A stretch of DNA of 6,615 nt from Lentisphaeria bacterium (GTDB taxonomy: Bacteria > Verrucomicrobiota > Lentisphaeria > JABSQK01 > UBA12247): NCBI GenBank assembly GCA_003477185.1, contig DMTJ01000015.1, forward strand, positions 1-6,615. The letters run 5' to 3'. Below are positions 1 through 6,591 of this stretch, piece after piece (the first letter of the stretch is position 1; every line of letters begins with the position of its first letter). The notes under the pieces are model-generated. The model was not told the DNA's origin and did no database searches. It worked only from the letters and a program-made list of their open reading frames with translations. The translations under genes were made by a program, and so were the position numbers.

Positions 1-1
1 G

Positions 2-721
2 CACGCTTTTGGCGGTCTGGCATATGGGGCGAACCTCGGCTACATCCGTGATGGCCTGAGCCTTTCGGCCATGGCAGTTCAGGGGGGCGCTCAGTTTCGA
101 TCCAATAATACTCCTGTCGATGGTACCAATGTCCCGAGTCAGTTGAATAATTACGTGCTGGACGGGAACTATACGATTGATTTTGGTGAAGACGACAGCC
201 TGCTGTTCGGAGCGTCCTATCAGCGCGGTAGCGCGTACTGCCAGGATTTTCCGGTGACTCATTTTGAAGCGTGCGGAGAGGAGAACCCGGCGTGGGATGT
301 CTACGGCCAGCTTCGTCTGGACCGTGTTTTGATCCATGCTGAATATGCGCAGACGGTGAATGATTGGCCGGGGACCTTCAACCCGACCATACCAGAGTTT
401 GCTGCTCATGAAGTCTCCAGCTGGAATCTTGGTGGCAAGTACACGGCTACAATGTTAGAGCGCGACGTTGATCTGTCTGTAGAATTCAGTCGCTTTGTCG
501 CAGGTCCGGCTGGTGCCCCGTGGGAGCGTCAGGACCAGCTTGTACTTGGGATTGCGACACGTGTGCAGCCCAGTGTAAAACTATTCGCAGAATACATTCA
601 CACCGCAGGCTATGTCCCGCTTAACTTGATCAGCGGCAACGAGAAGGAAGAGGGAGTTACTCATAGTGTTCGTGATGCTGAATCAGACATCTTCGTGATC
701 GGCGTCCAGGCCGCGTTCTAA
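2..721 (+). CDS. C-terminal part of an outer-membrane beta-barrel protein (porin-like, possibly LbtU-type siderophore porin)
   Basis: This frame is open from the left edge, so the gene begins outside the window and only the last 239 residues are visible. The internal ATG at 71 is not the likely start. The visible protein alternates hydrophobic and polar residues in short strands separated by loops rich in Gly, Asn and Asp, with many aromatic residues, as in an outer-membrane barrel. It ends in Phe (final residues GVQAAF), the classic C-terminal signal read by the BAM assembly machinery. Segments such as EYAQTVNDWPGTFNP and GAPWERQDQ recall proteins annotated as LbtU-family siderophore porins. 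That assignment is from memory and could be wrong, since another porin family is possible. Two Cys (in SAYCQDF and FEACGEE) lie in one apparent loop and could form a disulfide. No terminator hairpin with a T-run follows the stop. Confidence 0.75.
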   Translation, partial: HAFGGLAYGANLGYIRDGLSLSAMAVQGGAQFRSNNTPVDGTNVPSQLNNYVLDGNYTIDFGEDDSLLFGASYQRGSAYCQDFPVTHFEACGEENPAWDVYGQLRLDRVLIHAEYAQTVNDWPGTFNPTIPEFAAHEVSSWNLGGKYTATMLERDVDLSVEFSRFVAGPAGAPWERQDQLVLGIATRVQPSVKLFAEYIHTAGYVPLNLISGNEKEEGVTHSVRDAESDIFVIGVQAAF

Positions 722-920
722 GGACCCGCGCGGAGCGCACTGAATCAATTAGACGAGTGGATTCGGATGCCGCGGTGGTGTCCCATCGGTGCGGAGGTGC
801 GCGAGCCTGCGAGAGTTGAGATAGCCCGCTTAGCGTGAGGGAACGAGGAGAATGGCAAACATTTCCTGCGAAACAGCTCCAGTTGAGCGCAGCGAAATCG
901 CCCGGGCTCGCCCCGGTAAC

Positions 921-944
921 AAAGTGCCAAAGAGCCAAAGAGCC
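921..944 (+). repeat. Threefold tandem octamer AAAGNGCC
   Basis: Three adjacent octamers read AAAGTGCC, AAAGAGCC and AAAGAGCC, so the unit is perfect apart from one base in the first copy. It lies outside any supported gene. The last copy overlaps the left arm of the 8-bp inverted repeat starting at 940. A slipped-strand simple repeat is the plainest explanation, and no function is proposed. Confidence 0.7.
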
Positions 945-1184
945 GATCTCGTCATGCTCCGTCAATCGGCTCATGCAATGGCCAAAGCTTTGCCACACCA
1001 GCAAGCTTGGAATTCGGCTCAGAGTGGCTCACTCTCGCGACGTGAGTGCTTGTAAGCATAAGTGTCGTAACCTCAGGGTTCGAGCGCCGAGCTTGCGGGG
1101 CGAAGCGCCGTAGCTATCTTGTTCGTCGCGCGCCCGCGCTGTGCTGAATCGCTGCGCGAGAACGCGCTGCAAGCCATAGGAGTC

Positions 1185-1190
1185 GGAGGT
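1185..1190 (+). promoter_or_regulatory. Possible ribosome binding site of the decayed gene
   Basis: GGAGGT is a strong Shine-Dalgarno match. It lies 3 bases before the GTG at 1194 and 15 bases before the in-frame GTG at 1206. The spacing is short for the first and long for the second, so it does not settle the start. It does suggest that translation once began here, just before the hydrophobic signal-like segment. Confidence 0.35.
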
Positions 1191-1193
1191 CGC

Positions 1194-1890
1194 GTGAGTT
1201 CCGTTGTGAATCGATGTTTGTCGTTCGCTGTCTTGATGGCTTTGCTGATCCTCACAGCTCCCGGCTGTCATTGTGCCCCGCAGGAGGTACCTGGCAGTGT
1301 GCCGGTTTCTTTGAATCCTCCAGTGCATCATTGGCAGTTCGCCGCAGAGCATGTGCGGAATGCGCAGGTCACGGCGGTGGTCGGCAGGCTCGAGAGCGGT
1401 GCTGACGGCACCCGCCGCGCAGTGACGATTCCCGCACTTGGGCTGCGGCAGCAGTACCACTGCCGGATCGTCTGCAGATACGAAGAGACTGAACTGAAAA
1501 GCGAGATATTCGAACTTGAGATGGCCCTCAACTTTGCTCTCAGCCAGCACCAGGCTAGCCGCGGCCGCGATCTTGGCGCAAAGTCCCAGCAGCCGAGGAT
1601 TGTGCGTCGTCTACGGCTGTGGTAGTGGCCAGTTGGTGCTTGAACTAGCCCGCCAGAGCGGCTTGACACTATTGGTCTTGGACGAGGACCCGGCGTGGAT
1701 CGCTGCCGTCCGCGAGCGGCTCTACGAAACGGGGCTCTATGGCGTCCGCTTTACTGCCATTCAAGTGCCCTCATTGGCGCGAACGCCGCTCAACGACTGC
1801 ACCGCAAACCTGATCGTTTCGGAGCGTCTGCTGTCGGGGCCGTCTAACCAGAATGCGGCAACCGACATTCTGCGCACTAGCGGCCGCCGC
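1194..1890 (+). pseudogene. Decayed or frameshifted secreted protein with a class I SAM-methyltransferase-like segment
   Basis: From GTG 1194 the first frame gives a signal-like start (VNRCLSFAVLMALLILTA, then PGC with Cys at residue 25, a poor lipobox) and runs to a stop at 1623-1625. A stretch containing HHWQFAAEHV vaguely recalls the start of LamG-like modules. A second frame, open from 1498, then carries a recognisable Rossmann segment. It has GCGSG at 1615-1629 (motif I), an acidic LDEDP at the end of the next strand near 1675-1692, GLYGVRF, and NLIVSERLLSG at 1807-1839. This order matches the methyltransferase-like region I know from PVC-group PQQ-binding beta-propeller proteins. The two parts are in different frames and no propeller follows. 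Similarity stops near 1885, just before the repeat at 1921, so the gene appears frameshifted and truncated. A sequencing indel could explain the frameshift but not the missing C-terminus. The molecular activity of the intact family is unclear to me. Confidence 0.45.
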
Positions 1891-1920
1891 GCCGGCACTG
1901 AGGTGTTCTCGGTACCTGGC

Positions 1921-1953
1921 GCGAAGCGGGTGGTTGCGTCTGGGTGCGCTGGG
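1921..1953 (+). repeat. Flanking direct repeat, upstream copy
   Basis: This 33-base block matches 6270-6302 at 32 of 33 positions; the one difference is C at 1937 against A at 6286. Both copies have the same orientation. It begins GCGAAGCGGGTGGTTG and ends GTCTGGGTGCGCTGGG. Weaker similarity extends to both sides: GGTGTTCTC upstream against GGTGCTTCC, and CCTCCATC downstream against CCTCCAATC. The true unit may therefore be longer and degenerate. It begins 86 bases before the GH95 start codon and directly follows the truncated methyltransferase-like gene. Confidence 0.85.
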
Positions 1954-1996
1954 GCGGTTCGCCAAACTCCCTCCATCTCTAGCGTCACTAAACATT

Positions 1997-2000
1997 GGAA
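1997..2000 (+). promoter_or_regulatory. Weak ribosome binding site that favours the ATG at 2007
   Basis: GGAA stands 6 bases before ATG 2007, the best-spaced purine-rich site near the start of the large enzyme. The in-frame ATG at 2016 has no better site, and the TTG at 1995 has none. The site is weak, so translation may be modest or helped by another mechanism such as coupling through the ATGA overlap at 2007-2010. Confidence 0.35.
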
Positions 2001-2006
2001 TATAAG

Positions 2007-5000
2007 ATGAGTCTCATGCGAAAATATGTCATCCTCTGCCTGTTGATAACCGTAGTAGCGCAGGCAGCTTCGGCTGGGCGTTTCGTCCGCATCGAACTAC
2101 CGGGCAAGCAGCGCATCCTGTCGCTGGCGGAAGTGGAGGTCTTTGCGACCGGGAAGAATGTCGCGCTCAGGCAAAAGGCATCGGCCAGCTCTGAAGTTGG
2201 GGGCGGTAGCTCCTTGGCGGTGGACGGTAACATCGATGGTACCTACGGGAGACGCTCGGTCACCCATAGTAGGACTGAAGCTAATCCCTGGTGGGAAGTG
2301 GATCTCGGCCGGGCGGTGGAGATCGAGAGCATCAAGATTTACAACCGCACCGATTGCTGTGATGAGCGCCTACACGGCTTCACGCTGACAGTCCTGGACG
2401 AGGAGCGCAACGTTGTCCTGACCAGCGTCAACCAGGCATCTGGAGAAGCTATTGCGTTTTTCTCACGGGACGGTAAGCTGACCCGCAGCGAGCCGCCCAG
2501 ACCAGCTGTGATCCGAGTCGCCTGTATCGGCGACAGCATCACCTTTGGCCACGGCATTCCCGACCGAGACAACAACAGCTATCCCGGACAGCTGGGCAAG
2601 ATGCTGGGTGCGGGCTGGGACGTGCAGAACTTTGGGGTGAGTGGCCATACGCTGCTGAAACGCGGCGATGCCCCCTATGTCAAGCACGCCCGGTATCGGG
2701 CCGCGAAAGCGTATCAGCCGGATGTCGTCATTATTAAACTCGGCACCAACGACTCGAAACCTCAAAACTGGCGACACAAAATCGGCTTTATAGGCGATTA
2801 CCTCGACCTAATCAACAGCTTCCGCATCCTCGAGAGCAAACCTGTCGTCTGGATCTGCAACCCCGTTCCGGTCTTTCCGGAGCAATGGGGCATCAAAGAC
2901 AGTGTCGTGCGCCAGGAAATTATCCCGCGCATTGGGCATATTGCCCGGAAAGCGGGCGTGCCCGTGATTGATCTCTATGCCTCGCTGAAAAAGCACCCAG
3001 AATTCTTCCCAGACAAAGTTCACCCCAATATTAAAGGAGCCGCCGCCATGGCCAAAACCGTAGCTGACCATCTCGCAAAAAACCGTGACTCTGCCCCAGC
3101 GCCAACCCAACCGGTCGCTTACCCACCAGCCGACGCGCTTGTCATCTGGGACGAGACCACTGCCTATGACTTTGAAGTAGCCTACCCAGTGGGCAATGGC
3201 CGGCTAGGGGCAATGCCCTTTGGCGCCTTCCCAGAAGAGAGAATCTTGATCAACGAAGAGACGATCTGGGCAAACTCAGAGCCGATGTTTATGGCTGAGA
3301 ACGGCTTTGAACACCTGGAAAAAGTTAGAGAGTTGGAAGCCACCGGGGATTACCTGGCTGCCGATCAGTATTTCCAAAAGTACCTTTCTGGTGCCGGAAG
3401 CAACAAGAAAAATGCCCACAGCTATCAACTGCTGGGCTGGCTGCAGCTTCACTACCAGAACAGTGCCGAGCTCCAGCACATCCACCGCGCCCTTGACCTC
3501 AAGACCGGCATTGCCCGCAATACCTACACCCTCGTAGATGGTTCAATCATCACGCAGGAGGTCTTCGCCAGCACCCCCGACGACGTCATCGTCGTGGCGA
3601 TCAGAGCCGAGAAGCCCCTTGATCTACGCATCAGTCTCGATGGCGCCAAGGTCGAGGGCACTCAGCTCGTCAAAAACAGCTCTGGAAGTGGCGATGCTGG
3701 CACCCGCTTTGTCAGTCGCGTGAGCGTGGCCCAGCCCACGCCGGCCACCGCTCAGGACGATGCCCTGGAGATCAAGCAGGCCAGCGAAGTCACCCTGTAC
3801 CTTTCGGCCGCCACCGACTTCAACCGTCAGGCGCCCGCTCAGAAGCGGCCCGACGGCTGGCAGGCCCAAGCTCTAGTTGACCTGGATGCTCTCACCGGAA
3901 AATCACTCGACCAAGTCAAGCAAGCCTCCATTGCCGACCATCAAACCTACTTCGATCGCGTCCAGGCCGACTTTGGCCAGACCTCCGACGAGATCCGCTC
4001 GCTGTCGATTCCGGCGCGCTTGGACCGTCTCAAGAAAGGGGCAGACGACGACCCCGATCTGATCGAGACCTACTTTCAGTTTGGCCGCTACCTGCTCATC
4101 GCCAGTTCCCGACCGGGGTGTCTGCCAGCCAATCTGCAAGGGCTCTGGAATCCCCACACAAGCGCGCCGTGGGGCTCGGATTACCACCTGAACATCAATA
4201 TCCAGATGAACTATTGGCCCGCCGAGACCACCCACCTTGGCGAGTTGCACACGCCCTTCTTCGACCTCATTCGCTCGTACCAGAGCAGCGGCAAGGAGAT
4301 GGCGCGCCGCCTCGGCATGAAAGGCTGGTGCATGGGCCATGCCAGCGATGTCTGGGGCAGCGCTCGTCTGATGGGCAGCAATCCTTGTTGGGCAGGCTCC
4401 TTCTTCGGTGGCCAGTGGATGACCTTCCACATCCTCGAGCATTATCGCTTCAACCAGGACACCACGGTGCTCGCTGAAAACTGGGACATCCTTACAGCCT
4501 CGGTTGAGTTCACCGAGTCGTGGCTGATTCCCGGGCCGGACGGTACGCTGATGGCACGGCCGGGCGCTTCGCCTGAGAATACCTTCACATACACCGACCA
4601 GGCAGGAAAGACCCAGAAGGCCGCGATCTCGGCCGGCAACAGCTACGACCAATTCATGATCCTGCAGGTGTTCAACGATTATGTCGAGGCCGCTGCGGCA
4701 CTAGGCAAATCCGACGACGACTTTGTGCAGAGGATCAAGGCGATCGTGCCCAAGATCTACCGCCCGCACGTCGGCAAAGACGGACGCCTCCTGGAATGGC
4801 GTGAGCCCTTTGGCGAGCAGCACGCTGGCCACCGCCACATCTCCCACGTTATCGGAGCCTATCCGGGCAACCAGATCAACCTGGACGACGACCCAGCGAT
4901 GCGCGATGCCGTCATCAAAGCGATCGACGGCCGTCTGGCCAAAGGCGGCGCCGGTACCGGTTGGAGTCGAGCCTGGACGATCGGCATGTATGCTCGCTTC

Positions 5001-5405
5001 TCCGACGGGGCCCGTGCCTACGAAAACCTGCACGCAATCCTCACTCGCTCCACGCTCGACAACCTCTGGGACAACCATCCGCCTTTCCAGATCGACGGCA
5101 ACTTCGGCTCCACCGCGGCGGTAGCCGAGATGCTTCTGCACAGCCATAATCATAAACTCACCTTGCTTCCCGCCCTGCCCGCGCAATGGCTCGACGGCCA
5201 AATCAGCGGCCTGCGAGGCCGCGGCGACTACACCGTTGACATTCGCTGGCAGGCCGGCGCCTTGGTCGAAGCCGTCGTCCATGCAGGCAACAACTCGGCA
5301 GGTTCCACCTGGGTCACCTACCAAGGAAGAAGCGTCGAGCTTAGCCCGAAACCAGGCAGTTCCACCGTTGTAACTCCGAAGATGCTGCGCCCGCAGGCAG
5401 AGTAG
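2007..5405 (+). CDS. Secreted three-module enzyme: F5/8C-like CBM, SGNH esterase and GH95 alpha-L-fucosidase
   Basis: 1132 residues from ATG 2007. A signal peptide (residues 1-23, cleavage after ASA) sends it out of the cytoplasm. Residues 24 to about 145 form a discoidin/F5-8C-like carbohydrate-binding domain (RFVRIELPG, NPWWEVDLG, IKIYNRTD). Residues about 165-355 are an SGNH hydrolase: GDSIT with Ser177, FGVSG with Gly213, GTND with Asn248, and DKVHPN with Asp336 and His339, so all four blocks are intact. A Pro/Ala-rich linker (about 359-375) leads to GH95 at 376-1132. This opens with VGNGRLGAM and includes HLNIN, QMNYWPAE, SPEN, GHRHISH and DGNFG. By comparison with Bifidobacterium bifidum AfcA, Glu857 would be the general acid, Asn729 and Asn731 with Asp1030 would activate the water, and the enzyme would invert. 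The expected role is deacylation plus release of terminal alpha-L-fucose from a plant or algal glycan or a mucin-like glycan. The DUF1080 gene follows 60 bases later with no terminator between them. L-galactosidase activity is the main alternative for GH95. Confidence 0.93.
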   Translation: MSLMRKYVILCLLITVVAQAASAGRFVRIELPGKQRILSLAEVEVFATGKNVALRQKASASSEVGGGSSLAVDGNIDGTYGRRSVTHSRTEANPWWEVDLGRAVEIESIKIYNRTDCCDERLHGFTLTVLDEERNVVLTSVNQASGEAIAFFSRDGKLTRSEPPRPAVIRVACIGDSITFGHGIPDRDNNSYPGQLGKMLGAGWDVQNFGVSGHTLLKRGDAPYVKHARYRAAKAYQPDVVIIKLGTNDSKPQNWRHKIGFIGDYLDLINSFRILESKPVVWICNPVPVFPEQWGIKDSVVRQEIIPRIGHIARKAGVPVIDLYASLKKHPEFFPDKVHPNIKGAAAMAKTVADHLAKNRDSAPAPTQPVAYPPADALVIWDETTAYDFEVAYPVGNGRLGAMPFGAFPEERILINEETIWANSEPMFMAENGFEHLEKVRELEATGDYLAADQYFQKYLSGAGSNKKNAHSYQLLGWLQLHYQNSAELQHIHRALDLKTGIARNTYTLVDGSIITQEVFASTPDDVIVVAIRAEKPLDLRISLDGAKVEGTQLVKNSSGSGDAGTRFVSRVSVAQPTPATAQDDALEIKQASEVTLYLSAATDFNRQAPAQKRPDGWQAQALVDLDALTGKSLDQVKQASIADHQTYFDRVQADFGQTSDEIRSLSIPARLDRLKKGADDDPDLIETYFQFGRYLLIASSRPGCLPANLQGLWNPHTSAPWGSDYHLNINIQMNYWPAETTHLGELHTPFFDLIRSYQSSGKEMARRLGMKGWCMGHASDVWGSARLMGSNPCWAGSFFGGQWMTFHILEHYRFNQDTTVLAENWDILTASVEFTESWLIPGPDGTLMARPGASPENTFTYTDQAGKTQKAAISAGNSYDQFMILQVFNDYVEAAAALGKSDDDFVQRIKAIVPKIYRPHVGKDGRLLEWREPFGEQHAGHRHISHVIGAYPGNQINLDDDPAMRDAVIKAIDGRLAKGGAGTGWSRAWTIGMYARFSDGARAYENLHAILTRSTLDNLWDNHPPFQIDGNFGSTAAVAEMLLHSHNHKLTLLPALPAQWLDGQISGLRGRGDYTVDIRWQAGALVEAVVHAGNNSAGSTWVTYQGRSVELSPKPGSSTVVTPKMLRPQAE

Positions 5406-5465
5406 CCTGTCTGATAAGCTCAATTTGCCACTTCCTAAACCCAGCCAAAAACACAAGGTTCCCTC

Positions 5466-6167
5466 ATGATTCTCCGTCTCACCTTCTCCATCTTGTTGCT
5501 CGCCGCAGCGCCTCTCGTCGCCCAAGACAATACGCTCAGCGACGACCAGAAAGCCGCTGGCTGGCAAGCCCTTTTTGATGGCAAGACCTTGGCAGGCTGG
5601 TCGATCAAAAGTGGATTCGGCACCTACAAAGTGGATGCCGGCTGCGTTGTTGGCACGACGATTGCCAAGAGCCCCAACACCTTTCTCTGCAGCAATGAGA
5701 CCTTTGCCAACTTCGAGCTCACCTTCGAGGTGAAATTCGACCAATTCTTCAACTCCGGCTGCCAGATTCGCTCCAAGCTCAAAGCCGACAAGAAGAGCGA
5801 TAAATACGGAGGCCGCGTGTACGGGCCGCAGGTCGAGATCGAAAAGGGGCCGGGCCAGTCCGGCTATATCTATGGGGAGTCAGCGGGCGGTTGGCAGTCC
5901 CCCGAGCCGAAGAGCAAAGACAAGGCCGTAAACAGCCATGACTACTTCAAAAACGATGACTGGAACGTCTATCGCATCCGAGCTGTCGGTCGCAAGATCG
6001 AGACCTGGATCAACGGCAATAAGATTGCCGATTTGGCCTACGATGAGGGCCGTTATAAAAAAAATACAGAAGGTTTCATCGGCCTGCAGGTGCATGGCGT
6101 CGGGAACAATCAGACGCCTATGAGCGTGCGCTGGAAAAACATCTATCTCAAGCCCATCACAGAATAG
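5466..6167 (+). CDS. Secreted DUF1080 / 3-keto-disaccharide hydrolase family protein
   Basis: 233 residues. ATG 5466 is preceded by AAGG at 5455-5458, 7 bases upstream, and begins a clear signal peptide (residues 1-19 or 1-20, ending PLVAQ). The mature protein has the family's opening motif, GWQALFDGKTLAGW at residues 32-45, followed by strand-rich sequence of concanavalin-like type. NSG at 96-98, YGPQVEI at 119-125 and GYIYGES shortly after are characteristic of the family. The length is normal for a single-domain member, and the end (VRWKNIYLKPI) matches the usual last strand, so it is complete. Members are abundant in PVC bacteria and Bacteroidota; Pfam names them 3-keto-disaccharide hydrolases, and some are thought to cleave 3-keto-glycosides. 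Activity of this copy is not shown by sequence, and plain sugar binding is possible. It probably shares a transcript with the GH95 gene. Confidence 0.9.
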   Translation: MILRLTFSILLLAAAPLVAQDNTLSDDQKAAGWQALFDGKTLAGWSIKSGFGTYKVDAGCVVGTTIAKSPNTFLCSNETFANFELTFEVKFDQFFNSGCQIRSKLKADKKSDKYGGRVYGPQVEIEKGPGQSGYIYGESAGGWQSPEPKSKDKAVNSHDYFKNDDWNVYRIRAVGRKIETWINGNKIADLAYDEGRYKKNTEGFIGLQVHGVGNNQTPMSVRWKNIYLKPITE

Positions 6168-6269
6168 GGATGCCCGGCGGCGGAAGGAAAAATCTACCAT
6201 GGTGGTGCGGAGAAGATGGAGGGGGAGTCTTGAAAAGACCCAACGTTCCTCGGTGCTTCCGTGTCTCCA

Positions 6270-6302
6270 GCGAAGCGGGTGGTTGAGTCTGGGTGCGCTG
6301 GG
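6270..6302 (+). repeat. Flanking direct repeat, downstream copy
   Basis: Second copy of the block at 1921-1953, same orientation, 32 of 33 bases identical. It begins 103 bases after the DUF1080 stop. Just upstream, CTCGGTGCTTCCGTGTCTCC is the reverse complement of a GGAGACACGG-type run, a pattern common in degenerate dispersed repeats of environmental genomes. Together the two copies bracket the GH95-DUF1080 gene pair. Confidence 0.85.
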
Positions 6303-6547
6303 CCCGTGCCTCCAATCCTCGAGAGCGCGGCTTGGAGTTTGACGGCTACAGGCTCCTTCACCTTGAAAGGGGCTACTCAGGCCAGTTGAATGCAGAGGCA
6401 GACCGCCTGAAGGCACTGCGGAGACAGAGCCTGTGCGGCTTGCGAATGACCGATTTTCACCACAGAACACAGCATGCTGATCATAGCGCTTTTCGCAGTA
6501 TCCTTTTAGCAGAGAAGGAGTGATTCTACCTATTGACTCAAGACCAA

Positions 6548-6557
6548 TCAGTACTGA
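6548..6557. repeat. 10-bp palindrome TCAGTACTGA
   Basis: A perfect palindrome 5 bases before the longer inverted repeat at 6563-6591. A TTGACT at 6533-6538 lies just upstream, but I cannot find a good -10 box at 16-18 bases, so I do not call a promoter. A dimeric regulator site is possible; chance is also possible for 10 bp. Confidence 0.35.
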
Positions 6558-6562
6558 ATAGT

Positions 6563-6591
6563 GACAGTTTTATGCATGTCGTAAAACTGTC
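6563..6591. repeat. Perfect 10-bp inverted repeat with a 9-base centre
   Basis: GACAGTTTTA at 6563-6572 is exactly complementary to TAAAACTGTC at 6582-6591, around the centre TGCATGTCG. A T-G wobble and a G-C pair at the edges of the centre could extend the stem to 12. It lies in an AT-rich patch outside any gene. It has no T-run after it on the + strand, so it does not look like a standard intrinsic terminator. Candidates are an operator for a dimeric regulator of a downstream gene, a recombination core, or a mobile-element end. I cannot choose between these from this window. Confidence 0.6.

Larger units (their letters stand above)
722..1193. other. Non-coding or decayed stretch, no convincing gene
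   Basis: About 470 bases with no reading frame that resembles a known protein. The short frames on both strands overlap one another, are rich in Arg, Ser and Pro, and look like chance frames in GC-rich DNA. The stretch contains a threefold octamer repeat at 921-944, a perfect 8-bp inverted repeat (940-947 with 965-972, loop of 17), a 10-bp palindrome at 983-992, and an imperfect direct repeat (1083-1093 and 1104-1115, sharing AGCGCCG and AGCT). No tRNA or rRNA is recognisable. The mixture of small repeats and no coding signal fits decayed intergenic sequence. Confidence 0.5.

Noticed and set aside
1071..1090. GGTTCGAG as the T-arm of a tRNA
   Set aside because: The flanking bases do not form a T-stem, and no anticodon arm, acceptor stem or D-arm can be drawn around it.
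657..1113. Several overlapping small frames on both strands
   Set aside because: They overlap each other and the porin end, lack good ribosome binding sites with sensible spacing, and have Arg/Ser/Pro-rich translations typical of chance frames.
3903..4652. A 249-codon open frame on the minus strand
   Set aside because: It lies opposite the most conserved part of the GH95 module, including the NIN and SPEN motifs, and its translation is low-complexity with no recognisable domain.
4701..5744. A 347-codon open frame on the minus strand
   Set aside because: It lies opposite the GH95 and DUF1080 genes, whose frames carry clear conserved motifs. It spans both genes and the gap and shows no motif of its own. 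It is a GC-driven shadow.
6227..6239. A hairpin after the DUF1080 gene as an intrinsic terminator
   Set aside because: The stem is only 5 bp with a 3-base loop, and it is followed by CCAACG instead of a T-run.
1921..6302. The two 33-base repeats as a CRISPR array or transposon ends
   Set aside because: Only two copies exist, separated by more than 4 kb with genes between them. They are direct rather than inverted, and no cas, transposase or integrase gene is present.
5880..6470. A 196-codon open frame on the minus strand
   Set aside because: It runs opposite the end of the DUF1080 gene and through the repeat copy, with no conserved motif.
6293..6523. A 76-codon frame starting with GTG
   Set aside because: Its start lies inside the 33-base repeat, it has no Shine-Dalgarno site and no known motif. 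It is better explained as repeat-derived intergenic sequence.
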